Assembly (NCBI GenBank): GCA_964423675.1
Contig: CAYRFP010000062.1
Coordinates: 1-8,503, forward strand
Length of the DNA stretch: 8,503 bases
Reading direction: 5' to 3'
Origin: RUG563 sp964423675
GTDB lineage: Bacteria; Bacillota; Clostridia; Christensenellales; Aristaeellaceae
Positions 1-6,362 of the stretch are shown in pieces; positions within the stretch are counted from its first letter, which is position 1; each line of letters begins with the position of its first letter. The notes beneath the pieces are model-generated. The model saw only the letters and a list, made by a program, of their open reading frames with translations, ran no database searches and was not told the origin of the DNA. The translations under genes were made by a program, and so were the position numbers.

Positions 1-900
1 GGTGGTGGGCGTACCTTCATCGTCGATGTTCTCGCTGCCCCATTCATTGATCATGGTGCCGTCGTCAATGGCCGTCACCTTATCGGAAGCGATCTTCTGG
101 CCCAGCTTTCCGCAGAATTCGCTGTTGCCCACCGCAACGGACGTGGCCTCCAGAGAATGGCCGCAGGCTTCGTGGAAAATGACGCCGCCAAAGCCGTTGT
201 CAATGACCACAGGCATAACGCCGGCCGGACAGACAGGGGCATGAAGCATGGTTACGGCCTGATCCGCCGCGACTTTGGCCACGGCTTCAGGATCAATCTT
301 CTGATCGAAGATTTCAAAGCCCTGCATGCCGCCGGGGCCGGAATGACCGGTCTGGTTTTCGGAGCCATTGGAGGCGATGGCAGATACGCTGAAACGGCTG
401 TATACACGGGTATCGGAGGTAAACAGTCCTTCACTGTTGGCAATCCAAACCCGCTGAACGCTGTCTGTATAACGAACGGCGCCCTGCTTCACTTCGTCAT
501 ACTTATTTAGCACAGCCTGAGCAGCCTTCATTTTCTCGATCTTTTTCTGTGCCTTCACCTGATTGGGCATTTCCAGAATGGAATGAACCGAGGGCGTTTC
601 ATGCCACATCAGGGGCTTGGCCGTGTAGCTGCTTTGTGCGGCAATGGCGGAAGCGGCCCGGCGGGCGCAATCCAGAAGCCCCTTTTCGCTGGTGTCATTG
701 GTATAAACATACACGCCCTGAAAGCCGCTGAACACCCGGACGCCTGCGCCGTGCAGACGACGGCTGTTTACGCTTTCCACTTTGCCCGACAGCATGGATA
801 TATTATTATTCAATCGGTCTTCCAGGAAAATTTCGGCGAAATCGCCGCCGGTTTTCAGCGCCTGCGCGATAACAGCCTGCGCTACGTTTTGGTTGAGCAT
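1..900 (-). CDS. tldD: TldD-family metalloprotease, N-terminal 300 residues (runs off left edge)
   Basis: The minus strand reads open from the ATG at 900-898 to base 1 without a stop, giving 300 residues. The protein begins MLNQNVAQAVIAQAL. Residues 243-251 read HEACGHSLE, the HExxxH zinc motif of the TldD subunit (H243, E244, H248). The region before it is typical of the family's N-terminal domain, with the stretch GAGVRVFSGFQG near residues 51-62. TldD usually has about 460-480 residues, so roughly a third is missing on the left. In known systems TldD pairs with TldE/PmbA to degrade unfolded peptides or mature modified peptides such as microcin B17; TldE, if present, lies outside the window. 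The start is supported by AAAGGAGG at 907-914 with a 6-nt spacer. The gene is divergent from the DUF1614-spoIIP operon. The family call is firm; the substrate is unknown. Confidence 0.93.
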   Translation of the reverse strand, partial: MLNQNVAQAVIAQALKTGGDFAEIFLEDRLNNNISMLSGKVESVNSRRLHGAGVRVFSGFQGVYVYTNDTSEKGLLDCARRAASAIAAQSSYTAKPLMWHETPSVHSILEMPNQVKAQKKIEKMKAAQAVLNKYDEVKQGAVRYTDSVQRVWIANSEGLFTSDTRVYSRFSVSAIASNGSENQTGHSGPGGMQGFEIFDQKIDPEAVAKVAADQAVTMLHAPVCPAGVMPVVIDNGFGGVIFHEACGHSLEATSVAVGNSEFCGKLGQKIASDKVTAIDDGTMINEWGSENIDDEGTPTT

Positions 901-945
901 TGGAAACCTCCTTTATATTTGGTGCGATACGAATGGGGGCAAGAA

Positions 946-958
946 GCGGAAAAACCGC
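946..958 (-). other. Small GC-rich hairpin in the tldD leader
   Basis: GCGG (946-949) pairs with CCGC (955-958) around an A5 loop (U5 in the tldD transcript). GGGC at 937-940 and GCCC at 967-970 could extend it into a larger structure. It lies about 45 nt upstream of the tldD start. A regulatory role is inference only. Confidence 0.35.
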
Positions 959-1026
959 GATGGGATGCCCAGGAAGCATGCCGCCGCAACGTGGAAAAAG
1001 CAAAAATCCCGAAATGCTTTTTTTAA

Positions 1027-1063
1027 AAGACGCTACGCTGCATTGCAGGGAGCAAAGCGTCTT
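1027..1063 (-). terminator. Terminator-like hairpin upstream of tldD (possible leader attenuator)
   Basis: AAGACGCT (1027-1034) and AGCGTCTT (1056-1063) form an 8-bp stem. Within the loop, CTGCA and TGCAG could form a tight nested helix. In the minus direction the stem is followed by TTTT (complement of 1023-1026) and then by A residues, so the U-tract is short. In the plus direction no U-tract follows. No minus-strand gene ends here, so if it acts as a terminator it would act inside the tldD leader. It could instead be a chance or mRNA-stabilising structure. Confidence 0.4.
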
Positions 1064-1183
1064 CCCTTCTGCTTCAAAGCCTATATCCAGAGTATCACGC
1101 ATTGCTAAATTCTGCAAGGGGTTTATGGTTAAAAACTGCATTTTTTACGTTCTAAACTGTTTTTTCCTTTTTCCGCGCCGCCG

Positions 1184-1216
1184 TTTACATAGCGCCTGGT
1201 TAAACGGGCATAATGA
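1184..1216 (+). promoter_or_regulatory. Candidate promoter of the DUF1614-spoIIP operon (sigma-E-like or weak sigma-A)
   Basis: TTTACATA at 1184-1191 is followed after 17 bp by CATAATGA at 1209-1216. Read as sigma-A, TTTACA and CATAAT are 19 bp apart, which is long. Read as sigma-E, an ATA-type -35 and a CATA-type -10 with about 17 bp between them fit the general pattern of mother-cell promoters. Known sigma-E control of spoIIP in Bacillus makes the second reading attractive. The assignment is inference. Confidence 0.4.
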
Positions 1217-1256
1217 AAGAGAAACGATATTTGAACGCCGGGAGGAAAAAAGAAGC

Positions 1257-1916
1257 ATGTCAATCGGGCTGATTCTGCTGGCTATTGTGTCGGTACTGGT
1301 ATTGTTCGGAATAGCGCAACGGGTACTGGATAAAATGCAGCTGAGCGATCGAGCCGCGCTACTGATCGCTGCGGCGATTTTCTTTGGCGGTCTGGCGCCA
1401 GATATTCGCTTGGGGCGGGTGGCGCTGAATTTGGGCGGGGCAGTGGTGCCCGTGCTTGTGTGTGTGTATTTGCTGATAAAAACGGATACCAGCAGGGAGA
1501 TTTGGCGGGCAGTGATCGGCAGCGTATTCACTGGCGGAATCGTTTTCCTGCTGGGCCGCTGGATGCCAGATGAACCGGAGCAGATCGTTTTGGATCCCAA
1601 TTACGTATACGGTCTGGTAGGTGGAGCGGTGGCCTATCTGCTGGGGCGTTCCCGGCGGGCGGCCTTTATATGCGGGATCATGGGTGTTGTTCTGGCAGAT
1701 ATTGCAGTGGCTATCGTAAACTGGAGCCAGGGACTGAGCCAAACTCTGACGCTGGGCGGCGCAGGGATGATGGACGTGGTTGTTCTCTCCGGGCTGATCG
1801 CCGTGCTGCTGGCGGAACTGGTGGGCGAACTGATAGAAAGGGCTGCGCGCCCCAATCGCCGGGAGAATCGGGATGCAGTGGATACGCTGATGCCCAGAGA
1901 GGAGACGCGGAAATGA
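1257..1916 (+). CDS. DUF1614-like polytopic membrane protein
   Basis: This 219-residue protein (MSIGLILLAIVSVLVLFG...) is strongly hydrophobic. Membrane segments can be placed near residues 3-20, 32-49, 57-75, 83-101, 116-130, 135-155 and 172-192, followed by a short charged tail rich in Arg and Glu (193-219). Gly-rich segments such as YGLVGGAVAYLLG and the overall layout resemble the clostridial DUF1614 family, whose function is not established. The frame stays open upstream to 900. The start at 1257 is preferred because GGGAGG lies at 1240-1245 and a candidate promoter sits just before it; an in-frame ATG at 1125 is less likely. Its stop overlaps the spoIIP start (ATGA, 1913-1916), so translation of the two is probably coupled. 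A role at the forespore or mother-cell membrane during sporulation is inferred from that linkage. The family name is a recognition call without a search. Confidence 0.75.
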   Translation: MSIGLILLAIVSVLVLFGIAQRVLDKMQLSDRAALLIAAAIFFGGLAPDIRLGRVALNLGGAVVPVLVCVYLLIKTDTSREIWRAVIGSVFTGGIVFLLGRWMPDEPEQIVLDPNYVYGLVGGAVAYLLGRSRRAAFICGIMGVVLADIAVAIVNWSQGLSQTLTLGGAGMMDVVVLSGLIAVLLAELVGELIERAARPNRRENRDAVDTLMPREETRK

Positions 1917-3016
1917 GCAAGAGAAAATGCCTGGCCTGTCTGCTTGGACTATTGCTGCTGCCGATTTCGGCTGGTGCGCAGGAAACAGAGGAGGAAACGG
2001 TTTATGCCCTGTTAAACAGTCAGGGCGAAAAAATTACCAGCTATGCGGGCACGCCGGATGTGGGGGATGAATATATTTCAGGGAACAACCGGCATTACCG
2101 TATCACGGCGGTGAATTATACAAAGTGCGAGGCGACGGCGCAGGAACTGGGCGATTATGCCATGCCAGATGTGGACTGGCTTGCGGAGGAAGCGCAGCCT
2201 GTTGCAGGACAGAAAAAGGCCGTGGCGCTTTATTGTACCCATAGCGACGAAAGCTATAAACCTACGGATGGCACGAGCAGTGATGAATCACGGGGTGGCA
2301 TATACGACGTGGCCGAAGCCTTCAAAGCGGAACTGGAACAGCAGGGGATTACCGTTTATTACAGCGATGAAACCCATCATCCCCATGACGCGGGAGCCTA
2401 TCGCCGCAGTCGGGCCACGGCAGCCGGGTTGCTGGAGGAGGGCGTGGATGCAGTGATGGATATTCACCGGGATGGCATTCCGGATCCTGCCGAATATGAA
2501 GGTGAGGTGGGCGGTGAAGAAACCACCAAGGTGCGACTGCTGGTTGGGAGATCAAATCAGAATGCAGAAGCAAACAAGGAGTTTGCGGTGCAAATCAAGG
2601 CAGTTGCGGACAAAATGTACCCAGGACTGATTAAAGATATTTATATCGGAAAGGGAACCTATAATCAAGATTTAATGAGCCAGGCTGTGCTACTGGAATT
2701 CGGCACGTATACAAACGCAAAAGAAGACGTGCTGACTTCCACTGGCTATATGGCAAACGTGATGAATAAAACGCTGTATGGAGGAGTAACTGGGGCGGCG
2801 GGGAGCAAATCCTCATCCGGCAAGACGGGAGCCGAGAATGCGGGGGGATGGAAAGGAACCGTTTGGGTGATTCTTGCGCTGGTTTTGGGCGCACTGGTAT
2901 ATGCTTTTGCAGCGTCTGGTCGTGGCAAGGATGCGCTGCATAAATGGAAACGAACCTTTCAGGAGATGGGCGGCAGCCTGTTTGGCGGCCGTAAACAGGA
3001 TGGCGGAAAGGAATAA
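1913..3016 (+). CDS. spoIIP: Stage II sporulation protein P (SpoIIP), peptidoglycan hydrolase for engulfment
   Basis: The 367-residue product starts with a signal-type segment (residues 1-22, basic then leucine-rich, with a possible cleavage after AGA). The catalytic domain runs from about residue 100 to 290. It carries the family hallmarks YCTHSDESY (H110, E113), DIHRDGIP (H185) and VLLEFGTYTN (E262), probable zinc ligands and catalytic acid of the amidase/endopeptidase fold. SpoIIP works with SpoIID and SpoIIM, cutting peptidoglycan so the mother-cell membrane can migrate around the forespore. A second hydrophobic helix at 314-335 and a basic tail (337-367) follow a Gly/Ser-rich linker, so this copy appears anchored at its C-terminus. 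AGAGGAG at 1898-1904 precedes the ATG by 8 nt, and the start overlaps the upstream DUF1614 stop by 4 bp. Mother-cell sigma-E control is expected from the family; the sequence only hints at it. Confidence 0.92.
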   Translation: MSKRKCLACLLGLLLLPISAGAQETEEETVYALLNSQGEKITSYAGTPDVGDEYISGNNRHYRITAVNYTKCEATAQELGDYAMPDVDWLAEEAQPVAGQKKAVALYCTHSDESYKPTDGTSSDESRGGIYDVAEAFKAELEQQGITVYYSDETHHPHDAGAYRRSRATAAGLLEEGVDAVMDIHRDGIPDPAEYEGEVGGEETTKVRLLVGRSNQNAEANKEFAVQIKAVADKMYPGLIKDIYIGKGTYNQDLMSQAVLLEFGTYTNAKEDVLTSTGYMANVMNKTLYGGVTGAAGSKSSSGKTGAENAGGWKGTVWVILALVLGALVYAFAASGRGKDALHKWKRTFQEMGGSLFGGRKQDGGKE

Positions 3017-3033
3017 TCACAGCCGTTTGTCAA

Positions 3034-3066
3034 AAAAAGCTGCGCTTTTGCAAAACGCAGCTTTTT
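3034..3066. terminator. Bidirectional terminator between spoIIP and the spo0A-like gene
   Basis: AAAAAGCTGCG (3034-3044) pairs with CGCAGCTTTTT (3056-3066) around an 11-base loop. The A-tract on the left and T-tract on the right give a U-run in both directions. It begins 17 bases after the spoIIP stop and its right arm overlaps the stop codon of the convergent minus-strand gene (3065-3067), so one hairpin serves both convergent operons. Confidence 0.9.
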
Positions 3067-3820
3067 ATGCATTCGAAACGGGATTCCAGCCAGTCAGCTG
3101 TTTCTGGCCTTCCCGGCGCACATGCTCGGCAAGCTGGGAAAGAAATTCGGCATTGGTGGGCTTTCCTCGTTCAGCATCCACGGATAGACCAAAAAGCCGC
3201 TGGATAGCGCTCAGGTTTCCGTACAGCCAAGTGTGCTCCACCGCAACGCGAATGGCGCGCTCCACAGCGGAGGGTGTTGTACCCAGCTTATCCGCCAGCA
3301 GAGGATAGAGCAGCCCCTGCTTGTCGCTTAACACCCATGGCGCGCAGGCGCAAAGGGCAGCTCCCTGCGCAGCAGCGGCAAAGCCTTTGAGGGTAGACGG
3401 CATTTCCAATGCGAGCAGAAAATCGGACGAGATTTGCAGCCGCAGCGGTTCGTGAGGCTGGGCCAATCTCGGCGCAGATCTGGCGGAAACGCTGGCAATT
3501 GCTGCGATCAGTGCTTTCTCATCGGCGGGCCAGAATAGCGTTTCATCGCTTTCTGGAAGCGATTCAGCGGCAAAACGTGAAAGATACAGCGTCCGCGGCG
3601 GGGAGATGCGTCGCCCCAAACGCGCCAGCAACGCTTTCCCGTCTATGCCGACCAGCGCAGCGTCTGCCACAAGCAAATCGGGAGAAAGCCGTTCTGTTTC
3701 CCGCAGAGCCACTCTTCCATCATTGCTGCCGCCCAGAATATGAAATCGTGCATCCTGAAGCAGCGCTCGTTCGGCTGCCTGCCAGTTGGGAAGCGCCAGA
3801 TAGACATGCGCGGTTAGCAT
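3065..3820 (-). CDS. Spo0A-family regulator with degenerate receiver domain (Spo0A paralogue)
   Basis: The 251-residue protein has the two-domain plan of Spo0A. Residues 1-110 look like a decayed receiver: PDLLVADAALVGIDG (47-61) aligns with PDVLLLDMIMPGLDG of the Spo0A at 6444-7217, keeping the acceptor-position Asp (D53). The acidic pair is L10-P11, the conserved Thr is S81, and the switch Lys is W97. Residues 130-236 match the Spo0A C-terminal DNA-binding domain: MPSTLKGF, GTTPSAVERAIRVAVEHTW and KPTNAEFL. In the recognition helix E187, R188 and R191 are kept, while the His that follows in Spo0A is V192. Phosphotransfer is therefore unlikely, but DNA binding is plausible. The gene is last in an operon, overlapping the ThrE_2 stop by 7 bp; only a weak AGGA (complement of 3832-3835) precedes the ATG, so translational coupling is likely. 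The domain call is strong; targets are unknown. Confidence 0.88.
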   Translation of the reverse strand: MLTAHVYLALPNWQAAERALLQDARFHILGGSNDGRVALRETERLSPDLLVADAALVGIDGKALLARLGRRISPPRTLYLSRFAAESLPESDETLFWPADEKALIAAIASVSARSAPRLAQPHEPLRLQISSDFLLALEMPSTLKGFAAAAQGAALCACAPWVLSDKQGLLYPLLADKLGTTPSAVERAIRVAVEHTWLYGNLSAIQRLFGLSVDAERGKPTNAEFLSQLAEHVRREGQKQLTGWNPVSNA

Positions 3821-4242
3821 GGCTTTTTCTTTTTCCTATGCAGATTGGCAAAAAAAAGCGAAGAAAACGTGATTCCCAAAGCAATGGCGCAAATCCCCAT
3901 CAGGGTGCTGGTGCCCACGCTGAGTGCTTGGCTGTAATCGCCTTCCACGATGTAGCGGATGGTTCGGTACAACCCAACGCCGGGAACCAGAGGAATCAGC
4001 GCGCTGGTAATAAACAGCGTGGCGGCCCGCTTCAAAATACGGGCACAGATTTCGCAGCATACGGCGATCAGCAGTGTGGCGCAGAAATAACCAGCGGTAG
4101 ATTGACCTAACAGCAGAAACAGGCCGTAGCCCGCCGCTGCAATAAGCGAACTGACGCAGATCGTCCCCCGCGGCTGGCACAAAAGCACCGAGAAACAGGC
4201 GGCGGCTGCAAAGCTTGCGATAACCTGCAAAAGCCCGTTCAT
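3814..4242 (-). CDS. ThrE_2-type (YjjB-like) half of a threonine/serine exporter
   Basis: The product has 142 residues and four to five membrane segments (about 3-22, 27-46, 51-70, 76-96 and 108-131), ending in a basic tail HRKKKKPC. Residues 81-93 read ALIPLVPGVGLYR, the PLVPG signature of the ThrE_2 (DUF3815) family. In Corynebacterium one ThrE protein holds both halves; in many other bacteria the halves are separate proteins encoded side by side, as here. The start at 4242 is chosen over an in-frame ATG at 4275 because GGAGGGG lies at 4249-4255 with a 6-nt spacer. It also creates an ATGA overlap with the preceding ThrE_1 stop. Export of small amino acids or other small metabolites is a family-level inference; the substrate cannot be read from sequence. 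Confidence 0.88.
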   Translation of the reverse strand: MNGLLQVIASFAAAACFSVLLCQPRGTICVSSLIAAAGYGLFLLLGQSTAGYFCATLLIAVCCEICARILKRAATLFITSALIPLVPGVGLYRTIRYIVEGDYSQALSVGTSTLMGICAIALGITFSSLFFANLHRKKKKPC

Positions 4243-5000
4243 ACGATTCCCCTCCACATGCTCAGCATAATACAAATGCCTGCGGCGATCATCACGGCGG
4301 TAAGGATAGCCTCGGTAAACCGTGCGCCGCCAGAAACCAGATCGCCCCTGATGGTATCGCGAATCGCGTTGGTGGTGGCCAAGCCGGGCAGCATGGGCAT
4401 GATGGCGCCGCCGATAATCGGCTCAATATTGGCGCCGGAGAAGCAAAGGGTACCCAGCAGCGTAACCAACGTGGTCAAAAAGCCCAGAACCAGCCCGGAT
4501 ACTAGGGGCGGCACCCGATGACGGCTCAGCAGCGGTAACACCAGCTGCACTAGCGCGCCGCAAACGAAGGCGATTCCAAAGTCTACCCAGCTGCCGCCCA
4601 ACATCACTGCGAAACTGGCGGAGGAGAGAGCACCGGCTAAAACACTCAGCCAGAGAGCGGCACCGGTGGAGCGATGAATCTGCCGTAGCTGAGAAAGCGC
4701 GTCCTGAGCGGAAAGCTGGCCCTGAGCCACTTGCCTGGAAACGCGATTGCATTCATCCACGCGCCATAGATTGGTGCTGCGGCTATGCACCCGAACGATG
4801 CGGGTCAGAGACGTTCCATCCTCTGCGGACAGCGTCAGCATAATGCCGGTTGGAATCGCCAGCGCATCCACATCCTCCACGCCAAGTCCGGTGCACATGC
4901 GTTCTACGGTTTCCTCAGCCCGATAGGTTTCTCCGCCGCTTTCCAGGATAATTCGCGCCGCCAGACAGACTGCGTCCAGTGTGGTGGAAATTGCTTCCAT
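4239..5000 (-). CDS. ThrE_1-type (YjjP-like) half of a threonine/serine exporter
   Basis: The 253-residue protein begins with a soluble domain (about 1-110) containing SGGETYRAEETVERM (21-35) and ALAIPTGIMLTL (46-57), both typical of ThrE_1 (DUF1212). About five membrane helices follow at 115-134, 139-158, 164-184, 191-212 and 228-249. The loop GLATTNAIRDTIRGDLVSGG (206-225) is also a conserved family feature. With the overlapping ThrE_2 gene it should form a complete exporter-like unit in the cytoplasmic membrane. The start at 5000 is preferred to an ATG at 5045: GGAGG at 5008-5012 is 7 nt upstream, and the ATG at 5045 would lie upstream of the -10 element of the promoter at 5036-5064. This is the first gene of the three-gene operon ending in the Spo0A-like regulator. 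Confidence 0.9.
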   Translation of the reverse strand: MEAISTTLDAVCLAARIILESGGETYRAEETVERMCTGLGVEDVDALAIPTGIMLTLSAEDGTSLTRIVRVHSRSTNLWRVDECNRVSRQVAQGQLSAQDALSQLRQIHRSTGAALWLSVLAGALSSASFAVMLGGSWVDFGIAFVCGALVQLVLPLLSRHRVPPLVSGLVLGFLTTLVTLLGTLCFSGANIEPIIGGAIMPMLPGLATTNAIRDTIRGDLVSGGARFTEAILTAVMIAAGICIMLSMWRGIV

Positions 5001-5035
5001 GCCAGCGCCTCCGTTTTTTAATGATTCCAAGGGAA

Positions 5036-5064
5036 ATGATAGCACAGGCGCTGGAAGATGTAAA
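5036..5064 (-). promoter_or_regulatory. Sigma-A promoter of the thrE_1-thrE_2-spo0A-like operon
   Basis: On the minus strand TTTACA (complement of 5059-5064) and TATCAT (complement of 5036-5041) are separated by exactly 17 bp. This is close to the TTGACA/TATAAT consensus and leaves a leader of about 30 nt before the ATG at 5000. Confidence 0.75.
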
Positions 5065-5116
5065 GATGCAAAAAGGAAGGAATCGAAGTGAAAATAGCAG
5101 GCTTTAGAAGGAAATG

Positions 5117-5153
5117 AAAAGAATCCGCCCGGTTTTGCGGAACGGATTCTTTT
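5117..5153. terminator. Terminator of the SH3b-protein gene (bidirectional in form)
   Basis: AAAAGAATCCG (5117-5127) pairs with CGGATTCTTTT (5143-5153) with a 15-base loop. In the minus direction it starts 24 bases after the stop of the SH3b-protein gene and ends in a four-U run. It insulates that gene from the thrE operon promoter just downstream. Confidence 0.85.
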
Positions 5154-5177
5154 GGCTTTGCGTGAAGCTGGCGGGCT

Positions 5178-6329
5178 TTAGCGCAGGAAGGAAGTGAGCA
5201 TATATCCTGTCAGGCTGCCATATTGAATGCGGCACCAAGTATCGCCTGCTTCCAGTACCCATACGGTTGTTCCGCTGGGCACCTGCGCCACCACGTTGTA
5301 GCTGTTCACAACAGCGTAAGCGCGCATGTTCACATAGGAATTCTTTGCCTGTGCTACAGTGGCATAGCAGCCGTCATAGAGCGAAGCACTGGAAGAAGAA
5401 CTGTAAGACTGAAGGAATTTGCGCATCATATAGCCGTACTGCCCATTAACCGATACATAGACCCAGTTGCCGCTTTGGGACAGCACCGTTACCTGTGTCC
5501 CGTTGGAAAACAGCCCAAGAGATTCCGCATTCTGTGAAGGACTCCGCCGCAGATGCAGCCGTCCGGAATTCCCGGTTTGCACATACATCAGCGTGGATAC
5601 CGTGGGTGTGGAGGGAACAACAGGGGCGGTATAGGAGGTGGACAGGAACTTGCGCATCATGTAACCATACTGGCCGTTGACGCAGACGTAATACCACGTT
5701 CCATTGCGGCTTAGTACCGTCACCTCCGTGCCGTTTCTATACAGGCCCAGAGACTGAGCGCTTTGCGAAGGCGCGATCCGCAGATGCAGCCGTCCGGAGT
5801 TGCCGGTGTTGATGAACAAGGTGGAATAGCTGGGTTCTTCCGGCTCGTAGGAGGGCAACGAGGGCTTGTAATAACTCAGATGCTGCAACATCATGTAGCC
5901 GTATTGGCCGTTAACCAGCACGTAGGCCCAGCCATCGTTCATGGTCAGCGCCAGCACTTCTGTGCCAAAGGCATACTGCCCCAGACAGGCGGAATTGATG
6001 GAGGGAAGCATCCGCAGATTCAGCTTGCCGCCGTTGGCTGTATTTATATACAGCGTCTGATACAGATAGGAACTGCCAGAAGGAGAATACGTTGCCCCCG
6101 AACCGATGGGTGGAGCTGTGGGTGAAACAACGGTTGCCCCGGAGCCAATCGGCGGCCCGGCGGGATCTGTCACAGTAGCGCCAGATCCAATGCTTCCGCC
6201 GGTTCCGATACCTGCCCCCGTTCCGATACCTGCGCCAGAACCGATTTCTAAAGCCGAGGCGGGAGCAGAAGCTGTCAGGAGAGAAAAAGCCAGGCCATAC
6301 GATAAAAATTTTTTTGTTTTCTTGTTCAT
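5178..6329 (-). CDS. Secreted protein with four SH3b domains and a Gly-rich repeat region
   Basis: The 383-residue product has a signal peptide (residues 1-26, KK-rich start, hydrophobic core, cleavage likely after ASA). A low-complexity region (29-80) follows, built on IGSGA/IGTGA and PPIGSGAT units. Then come four bacterial SH3 domains at about 91-152, 169-230, 246-307 and 319-383. The first three share the ending VNGQYGYMM, and domains 2 and 3 agree at about 43 of 62 positions, which points to recent duplication. Domain 4 is divergent (GSLTGYMLTSFLR). Such domains bind peptidoglycan or peptides in the cell wall. No hydrolase domain or membrane anchor is visible, so it may be a wall-bound or adaptor protein. 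GGGAGG at 6338-6343 lies 8 nt before the ATG. It has its own consensus promoter. Confidence 0.88.
   Translation of the reverse strand: MNKKTKKFLSYGLAFSLLTASAPASALEIGSGAGIGTGAGIGTGGSIGSGATVTDPAGPPIGSGATVVSPTAPPIGSGATYSPSGSSYLYQTLYINTANGGKLNLRMLPSINSACLGQYAFGTEVLALTMNDGWAYVLVNGQYGYMMLQHLSYYKPSLPSYEPEEPSYSTLFINTGNSGRLHLRIAPSQSAQSLGLYRNGTEVTVLSRNGTWYYVCVNGQYGYMMRKFLSTSYTAPVVPSTPTVSTLMYVQTGNSGRLHLRRSPSQNAESLGLFSNGTQVTVLSQSGNWVYVSVNGQYGYMMRKFLQSYSSSSSASLYDGCYATVAQAKNSYVNMRAYAVVNSYNVVAQVPSGTTVWVLEAGDTWCRIQYGSLTGYMLTSFLR
5409..6059 (-). repeat. Three tandem SH3b-coding repeats (about 231-234 bp period)
   Basis: Units lie at 5874-6059, 5640-5825 and 5409-5594 (domains 1, 2 and 3). Domain starts are 78 and 77 codons apart. 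The ends of each unit keep near-identical DNA coding for NGQYGYMM. Units 2 and 3 are the closest pair. Confidence 0.8.
6090..6245 (-). repeat. Gly-rich coding repeat (IGSGA/IGTGA units)
   Basis: This stretch encodes residues 29-80 of the SH3b protein. AGIGTG is repeated back to back in 18-bp DNA units near 6196-6232, and PPIGSGAT recurs twice further on. It lies between the signal peptide and the first SH3b domain. Confidence 0.75.
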
Positions 6330-6362
6330 GATCGTTTCCTCCCTGTTTTGTTGGAAAACTTA

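Larger units (their letters stand above)
901..1256. other. Divergent intergenic region between tldD and the DUF1614-spoIIP operon
   Basis: This stretch carries the 5' leader of tldD (minus) and the leader of the DUF1614 gene (plus). The plus reading frame stays open through it from 900, but codons before 1257 give a basic, low-complexity, non-conserved-looking peptide, so I treat it as noncoding. It holds the tldD ribosome binding site, two hairpins on the tldD side (946-958 and 1027-1063) and a candidate promoter at 1184-1216. A weak possible minus-strand -10 (TACTCT, complement of 1089-1094) was seen but is not strong enough to call. Confidence 0.6.

Noticed and set aside
157..1026. Plus-strand open frames opposite tldD (for example 157-510 and 583-1026)
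   Set aside because: The minus strand encodes an uninterrupted TldD with the HExxxH motif. The plus frames have no ribosome binding sites and no recognisable domains.
900..1256. Upstream extension of the DUF1614 gene to the ATG at 900 or 1125
   Set aside because: The extension would overlap the tldD leader, encodes a basic non-membrane peptide, and passes through the candidate promoter. GGGAGG before 1257 supports the shorter form.
3409..4110. 233-codon plus-strand open frame opposite the Spo0A-like and ThrE_2 genes
   Set aside because: It spans two genes with clear family motifs on the minus strand and has an Arg/Ala-rich composition typical of an antisense shadow frame.
4243..4275. Longer N-terminus for ThrE_2 starting at 4275
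   Set aside because: The start at 4242 has GGAGGGG at ideal spacing and gives the ATGA coupling with the upstream gene; the extension adds polar residues with no family match.
5001..5045. Longer N-terminus for ThrE_1 starting at 5045
   Set aside because: It would start upstream of the -10 element of the operon promoter, and GGAGG at 5008-5012 points to 5000.
5409..6245. Direct repeats considered as a CRISPR array or mobile repeat
   Set aside because: The repeats are in frame, code for SH3b domains and a Gly-rich tract, and do not show short identical repeats with unique spacers.
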